Source of the DNA: DASQMT01 sp963839615
GTDB taxonomy: Bacteria; Actinomycetota; Thermoleophilia; Solirubrobacterales; Solirubrobacteraceae
DNA: 64,000 nucleotides
NCBI GenBank assembly: GCA_963839615.1
Contig: CAWIVY010000007.1
Span: 372,001 to 436,000, forward strand
Reading direction: 5' to 3'
How positions within the stretch are numbered: position 1 is the first letter of the stretch; every line of letters starts with the position of its first letter. Position numbers and translations under genes: made by a program. The notes beneath the pieces were generated by a model. The model saw only the letters and a program-made list of their open reading frames with translations. It did no database searches and was not told the DNA's origin. Of this stretch, positions 1-9,581 are shown piece by piece.

Positions 1-1
1 G

Positions 2-262
2 CCGGTCGTGCGCGTGTCGCGCGTGGATGAGCTCCCGGGACACAAGGTCGCGCTGGCGGCGCACACGGGCCGCGCCCTGTCCGAGCTCGAGCCCGGGGAC
101 GTGACGCTCGTGATCGGCGCAGAACGGGACGGGCTGTCGGCGGACGTCATCGCCGAGTGCGACGAGGCGGCGCAGATCCCGATCCTGTCCGACTCGCTCA
201 ACGCCGCGATGGCGGCGACGATCGGCCTCTACGAGGTCGCAGGTAGGGTGGCGCGCGCATGA
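2..262 (+). CDS. SpoU/TrmH-family RNA 2'-O-methyltransferase, C-terminal fragment
   Basis: Only the last 86 or so codons are present; the gene begins before the window. The residues VIGAERDGLS and the later SDSLNAAMAATIGLYE match the C-terminal SAM-binding knot of SpoU methyltransferases (motifs 2 and 3, with the conserved N and G). These enzymes methylate a ribose 2'-OH in rRNA or tRNA using SAM. The TGA stop overlaps the ATG of pheS by one base. An rRNA methylase just upstream of pheS is a common bacterial arrangement. Which RNA is modified cannot be told from this fragment. Confidence 0.8.
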   Translation, partial: PVVRVSRVDELPGHKVALAAHTGRALSELEPGDVTLVIGAERDGLSADVIAECDEAAQIPILSDSLNAAMAATIGLYEVAGRVARA

Positions 263-1309
263 GGGAGAGGATCGAGCAGCTCCAGGCGGAGGGCATCGCC
301 GCGATCGCCGCGTCCGCCGGGACCGCCGAGCTCGAGCAGGCGCGGGTCGCCTACCTCGGCCGCAAGGCCGAGCTGCCGAACCTGCTGCGCGGGGTCGCCG
401 AGCTCGCGCCGGAGGAGCGCGGCCCGGTCGGCCGCGCCGCCAACGAGGCGCGCAAGGCGCTCGAGGCGGCGGCCGAGGCGCGCAGGGGCGAGCTCGAGCG
501 CGCGGAGCTCGACGCGCGCCTGGCCGGCGACAGCGTCGACGTCACGCTCCCGGGCACGCCCGCCGTGCGCGGTCGGGCGGCTGCACGTGATCACCGCGAT
601 GCGGCGCGAGATCGAGGACATCTTCATGGGGCTCGGCTTCCGCGTCGCCGAAGGCCCGGAGATCGAGACCGTCTACTACAACTTCGACTCGCTCAACCAC
701 TCGCCCCAGCATCCGTCGCGGCTGAAGTCCGACACCTTCTACACGACCGACGGCGCGGTCCTGCGCACTCACACGTCGCCGATGCAGACGCGCGCGATGG
801 AGCTGCAGCCGCCGCCGCTCTACATCATCATCCCCGGGCGCACCTACCGGCGCGACAACGACGCGACCCACACCCCGCAGTTCCACCAGGTCGAGGGCCT
901 CGCCGTCGACGAGGACGTCACGCTCGGCGACCTCCAGGGCACGCTGCTCGCGTTCGCGCGCGCCGTCTTCGGCGAGGATCGCGAGGTGCGCCTGCGGCCG
1001 CACTTCTTCCCGTTCACCGAGCCGAGCGTCGAGTGCGACGTCTCCTGCTTCAACTGCACCGCCGGGTTCCTGCGCGACGGGTCGCGCTGCCATCTGTGCA
1101 AGGGCACGGGCTGGATCGAGATCCTCGGCTCGGGCATGGTCGACCCGAACGTGTTCGGCTACGTGCGCGAGCACGGCTACGACCCCGAGCGGATCCAGGG
1201 CTTCGCGTTCGGCATGGGGATCGAGCGGATCGCGTTCCTCAAGCACGGGGTCAGCGACCTGCGGCTGATGTACGAGAACGACCTGCGCTTCCTGGAGCAG
1301 TTCGGATGA
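259..1309 (+). CDS. pheS: Phenylalanyl-tRNA synthetase alpha subunit, with a frame break
   Basis: Class II synthetase subunit that charges tRNA-Phe together with PheT. The N-terminal coiled-coil arm is read from the ATG at 259 to about 565; the catalytic core (REIEDIF, motif 2 RTYRRDNDATHTPQFHQVEG, the paired CxxC before GTGWIEILG, and the motif 3 FGMGIERIAF) is read in the +1 frame. The two parts join only if one extra base is removed between about 562 and 577. Corrected length is about 349 residues, normal for the family. The stop overlaps the pheT ATG. The first frame has no stop and stays open through pheT by chance. In an essential gene a sequence error is more likely than a true mutation. 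Confidence 0.9.
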
Positions 1310-3765
1310 GGCTGCCGCTGCTCTGGCTGCACGACTACTGCGACCCCGGGCTGCCGGCGGCCGAGCTGGCCACGCGCCTGGCCCTGACCGGCACCGAGGT
1401 CGACCGGATCCACACGCACGGCGTCACGGCACTGGAGCACTTCGTCGTCGGCAAGGTGCTGCGCGCCGAGCGCCATCCCGACGCCGACCGGCTCATGGTC
1501 TGCAGCGTCGACACGGGCGACGGCGCGCCTTCGCAGATCGTCTGCGGGGCGCCGAACGTGGCGGCCGGCCAGACCGTCGCGGTTGCGCGCCCCGGCGGGG
1601 TGATGCCCGACGGCATGCGGCTGAAGCGCGCCAAGCTGCGCGGGCAGGAGTCAAACGGCATGATCCTGGCCGAGGACGAGGTCGCGATCGGCATCGAGCA
1701 CGACGGGATCATGGTGCTCGACGACGCGCTGGCCGCGGGGACGCCGCTGGCGGATGTCCTGCCGATCGCCACCGACGTGCTCGAGCTCGAGATCACGCCC
1801 AACCGGCCGGACTGCCTCGGCGTCTACGGCGTCGCGCGCGAGGTGCACGCCGCGACCGAGACGCCGCTCGCGCCGGCGCCGTGGAGCGAGGATCCGCATC
1901 CGCAGGGCGACTCGATCCCCGGCTTCTCGGTCGAGGTCCGATCGCCCGACCTCTGCCCGCGCTTCACCGCCCGGCTGTTCGAGGACGTCAAGCTCGGCCC
2001 GTCGCCCGCGTGGTTGAAGGCGCGGCTGATGGCAGCCGGCCAGCGGCCGATCAACAACGTCGTCGACATCACGAACTACGTGATGCTGCTCACCGGCCAG
2101 CCGATGCACGCGTTCGACGCCGACCGCGTCGCCGGCGGCAGGCTCGTGGTGCGGCGCGGGCGGGCGGGGGAGACGATGACGACGCTCGACGACGTCGAGC
2201 GCACGCTCGACAGCGAGGTCTGCGTGATCGACGACGCCGAGGGACCGACCTCGATCGCGGGCATCATGGGCGGTGCGCGCTCCGAGGTGCAGGCGGACAC
2301 GACGCGCGTGCTGATGGAGGCGGCCACCTGGAACGGGCCGAACATCCAGCGCACGTCGACGCGGCTCGCGCTGCGCACCGAGGCGTCCGGGCGCTTCGAG
2401 AAGCAGCTCCAGCCCGAGCAGGGTCTCGAGGGGCAGGCAGTGGCGACGAAGCTGATGGTCGAGCTGTGCGGCGCGCGCCCCGTCGGCGGGACGATCGATG
2501 CCGGCGGGCCTGGGCCGGAGCCCGCGACGCTGCGCCTCCGCGACGCGCGCACGGAGCGCCTCCTGGGGGCGACCGTCCCGCGTGCCGACGCCGCGCGGAT
2601 CCTCGGGAGCCTCGGCTTCGCGCTCGCCGAGGCCGAGGACGGGCTCGACGTGACCGTGCCGCCGTGGCGGCGGGGCGACGTCGAGCGCGAGGCCGACCTG
2701 ATCGAGGAGGTCGCGCGGCTCTGGGGCCTGCATCGAATCCCAGCGACCCTGCCGTCGCGCCGCGGAGCCGTCGGCCGGCTGGCGCCGGCGCAGCGGCTGC
2801 GCCGGCGCGCCGAGGACGCGCTCGTCGGCGCCGGCCTCTCCGAGGCGGTCGGCTGGAGCTTCTCCTCGCCCGAGGTCGCGCGCCGGCTCGGCCTGGCGGA
2901 CGCCGCGGTCGTGCTCGAGAACCCGATGTCCGAGGACCAGTCGGAGATGCGCACGACGCTGGTCGGCTCGCTGCTGGACTCGCTGCGCCGCAACACGTCG
3001 CGCGGCTTCGACGACGTGGGCCTGTTCGAGTACGGCGCGGTCTACCTACCGCGAAACCTAAAGGTGCCAGCCCCTCTTCATGTTGGCGACACCGGCAACC
3101 CCTGGTACCCCGTCGGGGACCCGGAGCTGCCGGTCGAGCGCGCGCGGCTCGCCGCGCTGATGACCGGGCGGGTGCGGCCTCCGAGCTGGGGAGACGCCGA
3201 GCCGCCGCGAGCGGACCTGTTCGCGGCGAAGGGCGTGCTCGAGGCGCTGATGCGGGCGCTGCGCGTGGATCTCCACGTCGAGCCGGGCTCCGACCGCACG
3301 TTCCTGCATCCGCGTCGCGGCGCGACCGTGATGGCGGGCGAGACCCGCGCGGGCTGGCTCGGCGAGCTGCACCCGTCGGTCGCCGCCGAGTGGGACCTCG
3401 ACGGCGTCGCCGGCTTCGAGCTCGACTTCGGCGTGCTGGCGTCCGCCGCGACCGCCGTTCCCCGCTACGAGGACCTGACCTCGTTCCCGGCGATCCGGCA
3501 GGACCTCGCGATCGTCGTCGCCGACGACGTCCCCGCCGCGCGCGTGCTGGAGGTGATCCGCTCCGCAGGCGGAGCGCTGCTGCTCGGGGCCGAGGTGTTC
3601 GACGTCTATCGCGGCGCGCAGGTCGGCGAGGGGCTCGCGTCGCTCGCGATCCGGCTCGAGTTCCGCGCCGCCGACCGCACGCTGACCGACGAGGAGGTCG
3701 CGCAGCGGCGCGAGAAGATCGTCGCCGCCCTGCGCGATCAGATCGGAGGCGAGCTGCGTGGCTAG
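1306..3765 (+). CDS. pheT: Phenylalanyl-tRNA synthetase beta subunit
   Basis: 819-residue partner of PheS. It has the N-terminal EMAP/OB tRNA-binding domain (about 40-150, with AERHPDADRL), the B3/B4 editing region (about 205-375), B5 (NRPDCLG and later repeats) and a C-terminal ferredoxin-fold anticodon-binding domain (about 725-818, FPAIRQDLAIVV). The ATG overlaps the pheS stop (ATGA). Residues about 582-600 look like a small insertion with codons unlike the rest (CTA, CCT, CTT, GTT). The TAG stop lies inside the start of argC. Confidence 0.95.
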   Translation: MRLPLLWLHDYCDPGLPAAELATRLALTGTEVDRIHTHGVTALEHFVVGKVLRAERHPDADRLMVCSVDTGDGAPSQIVCGAPNVAAGQTVAVARPGGVMPDGMRLKRAKLRGQESNGMILAEDEVAIGIEHDGIMVLDDALAAGTPLADVLPIATDVLELEITPNRPDCLGVYGVAREVHAATETPLAPAPWSEDPHPQGDSIPGFSVEVRSPDLCPRFTARLFEDVKLGPSPAWLKARLMAAGQRPINNVVDITNYVMLLTGQPMHAFDADRVAGGRLVVRRGRAGETMTTLDDVERTLDSEVCVIDDAEGPTSIAGIMGGARSEVQADTTRVLMEAATWNGPNIQRTSTRLALRTEASGRFEKQLQPEQGLEGQAVATKLMVELCGARPVGGTIDAGGPGPEPATLRLRDARTERLLGATVPRADAARILGSLGFALAEAEDGLDVTVPPWRRGDVEREADLIEEVARLWGLHRIPATLPSRRGAVGRLAPAQRLRRRAEDALVGAGLSEAVGWSFSSPEVARRLGLADAAVVLENPMSEDQSEMRTTLVGSLLDSLRRNTSRGFDDVGLFEYGAVYLPRNLKVPAPLHVGDTGNPWYPVGDPELPVERARLAALMTGRVRPPSWGDAEPPRADLFAAKGVLEALMRALRVDLHVEPGSDRTFLHPRRGATVMAGETRAGWLGELHPSVAAEWDLDGVAGFELDFGVLASAATAVPRYEDLTSFPAIRQDLAIVVADDVPAARVLEVIRSAGGALLLGAEVFDVYRGAQVGEGLASLAIRLEFRAADRTLTDEEVAQRREKIVAALRDQIGGELRG

Positions 3766-4753
3766 GGTCGCCGTGCTCGGCGCCAGCGGCTACGCCGGCG
3801 CGATCGCGGCGATGCTCGTGCACCGCCACCCGTTCTTCGAGCTCGCGCACGTGACCGCTCGCTCGGAGGCCGGTGCGCGGCTGGACGATCTCCACCCGCG
3901 CACGCGCGTCCCGCTCGAGCTCGAGCAGTGGGACCCCGAGGTGCAGTCCGACGTCGAGGCCGCGCTCGTCTGCTGGCCGCACCGCGTCGCGGCGCCGGCC
4001 GTCGCCGCGTTGCGCGAGCGCGGCGTACGCGTCGTCGACCTGTCGGCCGACTTCCGGCTGACCGACCGCGGCATCTACGAGGACTGGTACGGCGAGCATG
4101 GCGTCCCGGCGCTGTTCGGCCAGGGCGTGTACGGGCTACCGGAGCTGCACCGCGAGCGGATCGCGGGCGCCGACCTCGTCGCCAACCCCGGCTGCTACCC
4201 GACCGCGGCGCTCCTCGCGCTCGCGCCGCTCGCGCGCGGCGGGCTGATCGGCGACGTCGTGATCGACGCCAAGTCCGGCGTCTCGGGCGCCGGCCGCGAG
4301 CCGACCGCGAGCACCCACTTCGTCTCGGTCGCCGAGAACCTGACGCCCTACAAGGTCGAGCGCCACCGCCACACGCCCGAGATCGAGCAGGAGCTCGCCG
4401 GCCAGGGCGCGGCGGTCACGATCACGTTCACGCCGCACCTGGTCCCGCTCGCGCAGGGCGAGCTCGTCTCCTGCTACGTCACGCCGGCGCGCGAGCACAC
4501 CGAGGACGAGGTGCTCGCGCTGTACGACGAGGCCTACGCGCGCGAGCCGTTCGTCGAGCTGCGGCTCGGCGCGCCCGGCACCGCGGACGTGCGCGAGACG
4601 AACTTCTGCCGCCTGTCGGTGCATTGCGACGCGCGCACTGGCCGGATCCTCACGTTCGCCGCGATCGACAACCTCTGGAAGGGAGCGGCGTCGCAGGCCG
4701 TCCAGAACCTCAACCTGATGTTCGGGCGCGACGAGCGCGAGGGCCTGCTGTGA
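3758..4753 (+). CDS. argC: N-acetyl-gamma-glutamyl-phosphate reductase
   Basis: Third step of arginine synthesis: NADPH-dependent reduction of N-acetylglutamyl phosphate to the semialdehyde. The nucleotide-binding GASGYAGA is near residues 8-15 and the catalytic cysteine is Cys146 in NPGCYPTA; the later HRHTPEIEQE carries the conserved catalytic-region His. Length 331 residues is typical. The GTG start overlaps pheT by 8 bases, so it is probably translated from the phe transcript; no separate promoter is evident. Confidence 0.96.
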   Translation: MARVAVLGASGYAGAIAAMLVHRHPFFELAHVTARSEAGARLDDLHPRTRVPLELEQWDPEVQSDVEAALVCWPHRVAAPAVAALRERGVRVVDLSADFRLTDRGIYEDWYGEHGVPALFGQGVYGLPELHRERIAGADLVANPGCYPTAALLALAPLARGGLIGDVVIDAKSGVSGAGREPTASTHFVSVAENLTPYKVERHRHTPEIEQELAGQGAAVTITFTPHLVPLAQGELVSCYVTPAREHTEDEVLALYDEAYAREPFVELRLGAPGTADVRETNFCRLSVHCDARTGRILTFAAIDNLWKGAASQAVQNLNLMFGRDEREGLL

Positions 4754-5988
4754 CGGCGTTCGCCTCGCGCTGGGTCGAGCCGCCGGCGGGAGTGGCCGAG
4801 CATCCCGGCGGCGGGCTCGCCGCCGGCTTCCGCGCCGCAGGCGTCACCGCGGGCATCAAGCCGTCCGGCGACCCCGACCTCGGGTTGCTGGCCTGCTCGG
4901 AGCCCGACGCGGTCAGCGCCGCCCGCTTCACGCGCTCCGGAGCGCCCGCCGCGCCGGTGCTGCTGTGCCGCTCGCGCTGCCGCCTGGACGCGCTCGGCGC
5001 GGTCGTGGTGAACTCCGGCAACGCGAACGCGGCGACCGGCAACCGCGGGCTCGAGGACGCGGCGCGGATGCAGGGCGCGGCCGCGATGGCCGCCGGCGTG
5101 CGCGAGGACCGCGTCGCGGTCGCCTCGACGGGCGTGATCGGCGTGCCGATGCCGATGGAGGGGATGATGAAGGCGATCCTCGCCGCGCGCGGCGAGCTGG
5201 CGCCCGACGGCGACCGCGCCTTCTGGCGCGCGATCGCCACGACCGACGCGTTCGAGAAGCTGCTCTCGCTCGACGTCGAGCTGCCCGCGGGCACGGTTCG
5301 GATCAGCGCCCAGGCGAAGGGCGCGGGGATGATCCAGCCGGGCTTCGCGACGATGCTGTGCTTCGTCCAGACCGACGCCGTGCTCGCTCCCGAGACCGCC
5401 GAGCTGCTGCTCGGGGTCTGCGTGAAGCGCTCGTTCGAGCGCATCTCGGTCGACGGCCAGCTCTCCACGAACGACGCCGCGCTGCTGATGGCGTCGGGCA
5501 CGAGCGGCGTGATCGTCGAGCAGGAGTCCGACGACGAGCTGCGCTTCGGCGAGGCGCTCGACTACGCGCTGCGGCGCCTGGCGCTCCAGATCGTGCGCGA
5601 CGGGGAGGGCACCGCCCGCGTCGGGCGGGTGCACGTCCACGGCGGCCACGACGCGACGATCGAGGCCGTCGCCCGCGCGGTCGCCAACTCGCCGCTCGTC
5701 AAGACGGCGCTGAACGGCGGTGACCCGAACTGGGGCCGCATCGTCCAGGCGGTCGGCGCCGCCGTCCCCGGCGCGTGGCCGCTGCCGTTCGACGTCTGGA
5801 TCGAGGGCGTGCAGGTGTGCGCGGGCGGCGCCGCCGTGCCGCACGACGCCGCCGCGCTGGCGGCGGCGGTCGCCGGCGACGAGGTCGAGTACGTCGTCGG
5901 CCTGCCGGGCGAGGGCGCCGAGACCGAGGTCTTCTTCTCCGACCTCTCGCACGACTACATCCGGATCAACGCGGAGTACACGACCTGA
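4750..5988 (+). CDS. argJ: Bifunctional ornithine acetyltransferase / N-acetylglutamate synthase
   Basis: Transfers the acetyl group from N-acetylornithine to glutamate, giving the cyclic arginine route. Family motifs include the GIKPSG start region, NSGNANA, the self-cleavage Thr in FATMLC that becomes the nucleophile of the beta chain, and the C-terminal KTALNGGDPNWGR. 412 residues from the GTG that overlaps the argC stop (GTGA). Its presence explains why no separate argE-type deacetylase is needed in this cluster. A bifunctional role is inferred; some ArgJ proteins are monofunctional. Confidence 0.95.
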   Translation: MTAFASRWVEPPAGVAEHPGGGLAAGFRAAGVTAGIKPSGDPDLGLLACSEPDAVSAARFTRSGAPAAPVLLCRSRCRLDALGAVVVNSGNANAATGNRGLEDAARMQGAAAMAAGVREDRVAVASTGVIGVPMPMEGMMKAILAARGELAPDGDRAFWRAIATTDAFEKLLSLDVELPAGTVRISAQAKGAGMIQPGFATMLCFVQTDAVLAPETAELLLGVCVKRSFERISVDGQLSTNDAALLMASGTSGVIVEQESDDELRFGEALDYALRRLALQIVRDGEGTARVGRVHVHGGHDATIEAVARAVANSPLVKTALNGGDPNWGRIVQAVGAAVPGAWPLPFDVWIEGVQVCAGGAAVPHDAAALAAAVAGDEVEYVVGLPGEGAETEVFFSDLSHDYIRINAEYTT

Positions 5989-6865
5989 TGCGCGAGCGAA
6001 GCGGTGACGAGGCCGCAGGCCGAGACAGGATCGCAACACTGCTCGAGGCGCTCCCGTACATCCGGGAGTTCCACGGCAAGACCGTCGTGATCAAGTACGG
6101 CGGCGCGGCGATGGAGGACCCGGAGCTCCGCGAGGACTTCGCGCGCGACGTCGTGCTGCTCAAGTACGTCGGGATGAACCCGATCGTCGTGCACGGCGGC
6201 GGTCCCGAGATCACACGCTACATGCAGCGGCTGAACCTGCCGGTCGAGTTCGTCGGCGGTCTGCGCGTGTCGGACGCCGACACCGTCGAGATCGCGAAGA
6301 TGGTGCTCGTCGGCAAGGTCAACAAGGACATCGTCCTGCGCCTGGGCCGCCACGGCCAACCCGCCGTCGGGCTCTGCGGCGACGACGGGATGCTGTTCCG
6401 CGTCGCGACGATGGAAGGGCCCGAGGGCCAGGACATCGGCCTCGTCGGCCGGATCGAGCGGGTCGACGCCGGCGTGATCCTCCACATCGCGGAGGACTAC
6501 ATCCCCGTGATCGCCTCGGTCGGCGCCGACCGCCACGGCCGCTCGCACAACGTCAACGCCGACGAGGCCGCCGGCGCCGTCGCGCGCGCGCTGGGCGCGT
6601 ACAAGGTCGTGTTCCTCACCGACGTCGCCGGCTGGCTGCGCGACCCCGCAGACCCCGGCTCGAGGATCTCCGAGACCACCGCCGACGAGGTCGAGGCCGC
6701 GCTGTCGTCGCAGTCCGGTGGGATGCGGCCGAAGCTCGAGGCGTGCCTCGTCGCGATCCACGGCGGGGTCGGCAACGCGCACATCGTCGACGGCCGGCTG
6801 CCGCACTCGCTGCTGCTCGAGCTGTTCACGGATGCGGGCATCGGCACGAAGGTCCGCCCCGCGCT

Positions 6866-6869
<4 letters not shown>
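5988..6869 (+). CDS. argB: Acetylglutamate kinase
   Basis: Phosphorylates N-acetylglutamate, normally the arginine-inhibited step. The 293-residue amino acid kinase fold shows KYGGAAM near residues 31-37, VHGGGPEI (substrate/phosphate loop) and NVNADEAAGAVA. The long N-terminal helix before the first strand is the type usually found in arginine-sensitive hexameric forms, so feedback inhibition is plausible but inferred. The ATG shares its A with the argJ TGA stop. Confidence 0.96.
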
Positions 6870-8005
<1,136 letters not shown>

Positions 8006-8018
8006 TCTGGCGGCCCTC

Positions 8019-9323
8019 ATGAACGACCAGCCGCGCGATCCCGCCACCGAGGTCCACCGCATCGCCGACCCGTCCGCGACGCGCGTCGCGTCGTATCTCG
8101 CGCTGCGCGAGGAGGTCGGCCGCGTGCTGCTGCTCTACTCCGGCGGGCTCGACACGAGCGTGATGCTGAAGTGGATCCAGGACGAGTACGAGGCCGAGGT
8201 CGTCGCGCTCACCGTCAACCTCGGCCAGCCCGGCGAGGACTACGAGGTCGTCAAGGGCAAGGCGATGCAGCTCGGCGCGCTCGACTGCCATGTGGTCGAC
8301 GCGCGCGAGGAGTTCGCGCGCGAGTACGTGCTGCCGGCGATCAAGGCCAACGCGGACTACGGCGACGGCTACCCGCTCTTCACTGCGCTCGGCCGCCCGC
8401 TGATCGCCAAGCTGGCGGTCGAGTACGCGCGCAGGACCGGCTGCGACACGATCGCGCACGGCTGCACGGGCAAGGGCAACGACCAGGTCCGGATCGAGGG
8501 CACGATCGCGACGCTCGCGCCCGAGCTGAAGGTGATCGCACCGGTGCGCTCATGGGCGATGGGCCGCGACGAGGAGATCGCCTACGCGCGCAAGCACGGG
8601 ATCCCCGTCAAGGGCGGGACCGAGAGCGCGCCGTACTCGATCGACGACAACCTCTGGGGGCGCTCCTCGGAGGGCAAGTGGATCGAGGACCTCGCGCACG
8701 CGCCCGACGACGACGTCTTCCAGCTCGTGACGCGCCCGGAGCTGGCTCCCGACGATGCGCAGGTGGTGACCGTGGAGTTCGAGGAGGGCGTGCCGGTGGC
8801 GCTCGACGGCGAGCGGCTCGGCCTGGTCGAGCTGATCGAGCGCGCCGCCGAGCTCGGCATGCGTCACGGCGTCGGGATCGTCGACCACATCGAGGACCGG
8901 ATCGTCGGGCTCAAGGTGCGCGACATCTACGAGGTCCCGGCCGCCGCGATCCTGCTCACCGCGCACAAGGAGCTCGAGCGCCTGTGCGGGACGATCCACC
9001 AGAACCAGTTCAAGCCGGCGCTCGACCAGAAGTGGGCCTACCTGGTCTACGCGGGGCTCTGGTGGGAGCCGCTGCGCGAGGACATCGAGGCCTACGCCGA
9101 GCACGTCAACAAGCGCGTCTCGGGCACGATCGGCCTGCGGCTGTTCAAGGGCGGCGTCCGGGTCGTCACGCGCGCCAGCCCGAACGCCGTCTACGACGCG
9201 CAGCTCGCGACGTTCGCGGACTCCGGCGGGCTCTTCTCCCAGCAGGCGTCGCCGGGCTTCATCGAGATCTGGTCGCTGCAGTCGCGCATGGCCAGGCGTA
9301 TGCGCGAGCGCGAGCAGGGGTAG
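8019..9323 (+). CDS. argG: Argininosuccinate synthase
   Basis: Condenses citrulline and aspartate using ATP. The PP-loop YSGGLDTS is near residue 41, followed by HGCTGKGNDQVR and the KGGTESAPYSIDDNLWG signature. 434 residues, with an N-terminal extension of about 30 residues compared with short forms. It has its own promoter-like hexamer rather than an overlapping start. argF and argH are not in the window, so the arg genes are split in this genome. Confidence 0.96.
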   Translation: MNDQPRDPATEVHRIADPSATRVASYLALREEVGRVLLLYSGGLDTSVMLKWIQDEYEAEVVALTVNLGQPGEDYEVVKGKAMQLGALDCHVVDAREEFAREYVLPAIKANADYGDGYPLFTALGRPLIAKLAVEYARRTGCDTIAHGCTGKGNDQVRIEGTIATLAPELKVIAPVRSWAMGRDEEIAYARKHGIPVKGGTESAPYSIDDNLWGRSSEGKWIEDLAHAPDDDVFQLVTRPELAPDDAQVVTVEFEEGVPVALDGERLGLVELIERAAELGMRHGVGIVDHIEDRIVGLKVRDIYEVPAAAILLTAHKELERLCGTIHQNQFKPALDQKWAYLVYAGLWWEPLREDIEAYAEHVNKRVSGTIGLRLFKGGVRVVTRASPNAVYDAQLATFADSGGLFSQQASPGFIEIWSLQSRMARRMREREQG

Positions 9324-9326
9324 GCT
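9321..9326 (+). promoter_or_regulatory. -10 hexamer TAGGCT before the 55-residue membrane protein
   Basis: Ends 6 bases before the ATG at 9333, and its TAG is the argG stop. Leaderless-type spacing. Confidence 0.5.
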
Positions 9327-9332
9327 GCAGGA

Positions 9333-9500
9333 ATGGCCTACAAGCTTCTCGGCATGCTCACGTGGAAGGGCGCCAAGTGGTTCCTGCACCGCAAGTACGG
9401 GGCGGCGCGGGTGCCGAAGCCGCTGCTGGCGGGCGGACTGCTGCTCTTGCTGGCGTTCCTCGCCGCTGGCGTGGCGACGCGCGCGCGCAGCGACAGCTGA
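9333..9500 (+). CDS. Small single-pass membrane protein, function unknown
   Basis: A 55-residue reading frame. It has a basic, aromatic N-terminal half (WKGAKWFLHRKYG) followed by one clear hydrophobic helix (about residues 31-48, with LLAGGLLLLLAFLAAG) and a short polar tail. The start is supported by a TAGGCT hexamer six bases upstream. I do not recognise the family. The helix and the coding-like third-position GC argue for a real gene. Confidence 0.65.
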   Translation: MAYKLLGMLTWKGAKWFLHRKYGAARVPKPLLAGGLLLLLAFLAAGVATRARSDS

Positions 9501-9520
9501 TCCAGCGACCGCCCGTTCCG

Positions 9521-9535
9521 CCCGCACTGTGCGGG
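9521..9535. terminator. Palindrome CCCGCA-CTG-TGCGGG downstream of the small membrane gene
   Basis: Perfect 6-bp arms with a 3-base loop, 21 bases after a stop codon and 46 bases before the next start. No T-run follows, so it is either a terminator without a U-tract or a protein-binding site. A near-identical copy lies at 11661-11675. Confidence 0.45.
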
Positions 9536-9581
9536 AACCGCGCCGCCGCGGCCGCCGCGCCGTCTGACAGCATTCGCGGCG

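Noticed and set aside
562..577. Programmed +1 frameshift in pheS
   Set aside because: No recognisable slippery site or stimulating structure, and similar indels in unrelated genes point to sequence error.
259..3765. Single 1168-residue open frame covering pheS and pheT
   Set aside because: Only its ends are real; the middle is an out-of-frame reading of pheS with Arg/Ala-rich low-complexity sequence.
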